From positions 1 to 5,875 of the forward strand of contig JAUXBO010000170.1 in assembly GCA_030619345.1 (NCBI GenBank): a stretch of DNA of 5,875 nucleotides, in the 5' to 3' direction. The translations under genes were made by a program, and so were the position numbers. A model generated the notes under the pieces. That model was given only the letters and a program-made list of their open reading frames with translations, ran no database searches and had not been told where the DNA came from. The first letter of the stretch is position 1. Each line of letters opens with the position of its first letter. Source of the stretch: Candidatus Zixiibacteriota bacterium (GTDB taxonomy: Bacteria > Zixibacteria > MSB-5A5 > GN15 > FEB-12). This document shows positions 5,458 through 5,875 of the stretch, piece by piece.

Positions 5458-5875
5458 CTAACATGCTCCCCGCCCGGTAAGAACCACAACAAAGGTGCGG
5501 AGAATAATTTTTATATCCTGCCAGAGTGACCAGTTATCAATATACTCTACATCGAATCCGACCTTCACCGCTACCGATGAGATCGAAGAATCATAGCCGC
5601 TGGAGACTTGGGCCAATCCTGTCAGACCGGGTTTTACTTCCAGTCGACGCTCGTAATGATCAACCTTCTGAATTAACTCAGCAACAAATGAGGGACGCTC
5701 CGGGCGCGGTCCGACCAAAGACATATCCCCTCTGAGGATGTTAATAAACTGAGGAACTTCGTCCAGACGTGTCTTGCGCATAAACCGTCCCAGCTTGGTG
5801 ATTCTGGGATCATTCTTGGTCGCCCAGACCGGACCGGAAGCTTTCTCGGCACCATGAACCATGGTACGGAATTTA
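5458..5875 (-). CDS. Bacterial sugar transferase (polyprenyl-phosphate sugar-1-phosphate transferase), C-terminal part
   Basis: The frame is open to the window edge: KFRT precedes the first internal ATG (5860-5862), so that Met is not the start and 138 C-terminal residues are visible. Hallmarks of the WcaJ/WbaP/PglC superfamily appear in order: KFRTM, DPRITKLGRFMRKTRLDEVPQ, NILRGDMSLVGPRPERP, YERRLEVKPGLTGLAQVSSGYD, then a C-terminal DVEYIDNWSLWQDIKIILRT and a Gly-Arg-Gly-Ala-Cys end. The Asp-Glu pair in RLDEVP (codons at 5758-5763) corresponds to the catalytic dyad known from PglC. The family moves a sugar phosphate from a nucleotide sugar to undecaprenyl phosphate at the cytoplasmic membrane, the first step of exopolysaccharide, O-antigen or glycan assembly. 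The missing N-terminus decides whether it is a long WbaP-like or a short PglC-like form. A terminator follows, so it is the last gene of its transcript, probably of a polysaccharide cluster. The sugar cannot be predicted. Confidence 0.96.
   Translation of the reverse strand, partial: KFRTMVHGAEKASGPVWATKNDPRITKLGRFMRKTRLDEVPQFINILRGDMSLVGPRPERPSFVAELIQKVDHYERRLEVKPGLTGLAQVSSGYDSSISSVAVKVGFDVEYIDNWSLWQDIKIILRTFVVVLTGRGAC

Overview
The window is about 48% GC by eye and every supported gene lies on the minus strand, so transcription runs from high to low coordinates. The proteins point to a diderm (Gram-negative type) bacterium: a lipobox lipoprotein, a PEGA protein with a signal peptide, a polyprenyl-phosphate sugar-1-phosphate transferase and a sigma-54-type response regulator. 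A PEGA plus DUF5683-like protein next to a fibronectin-type lipoprotein resembles gene content I associate with the FCB group and Zixibacteria-like candidate phyla. That placement is an impression from protein style only and is low confidence.

Layout in transcription order. (1) 5875-5458: the C-terminal 138 residues of a bacterial sugar transferase of the WcaJ/WbaP/PglC superfamily, cut by the window edge. It is followed by a small inverted repeat and a strong rho-independent terminator (5398-5426). (2) A candidate sigma-70-like promoter (5364-5392) starts 5 nt beyond the terminator's T-run. It precedes a tight three-gene unit: a PEGA/DUF5683-like membrane protein (5318-4581), a 517-aa multi-domain Fn3 lipoprotein (4579-3026, 1 nt gap) and an unrecognised 281-aa polytopic membrane protein (3013-2168, 12 nt gap). 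(3) A 327-bp intergenic stretch (1841-2167) holds a perfect 14-bp palindrome beside a purine/pyrimidine tract, and a short open frame on the opposite strand with no recognisable product. (4) 1840-410: a complete NtrC-family response regulator (REC, AAA+, Fis-type HTH). (5) 316-1: the N-terminal 105 residues of an SbcD/Mre11-type metallophosphoesterase. It is absent from simple start-to-stop ORF lists because it runs off the window.

How they may work together: genes 2-4 look like one cell-envelope unit with inner-membrane, periplasm-facing and lipid-anchored parts. It sits just after the end of what is probably a polysaccharide gene cluster but is separated from it by terminator and promoter signals. 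The response regulator and the nuclease look like unrelated neighbours; no histidine kinase, sigma-54 promoter or SbcC-like ATPase lies inside the window. I see no tRNA, rRNA, CRISPR array, insertion sequence or integration site. Nothing here is clearly a new defence or mobile system; the least explained parts are the three-gene envelope unit and the 1841-2167 gap.
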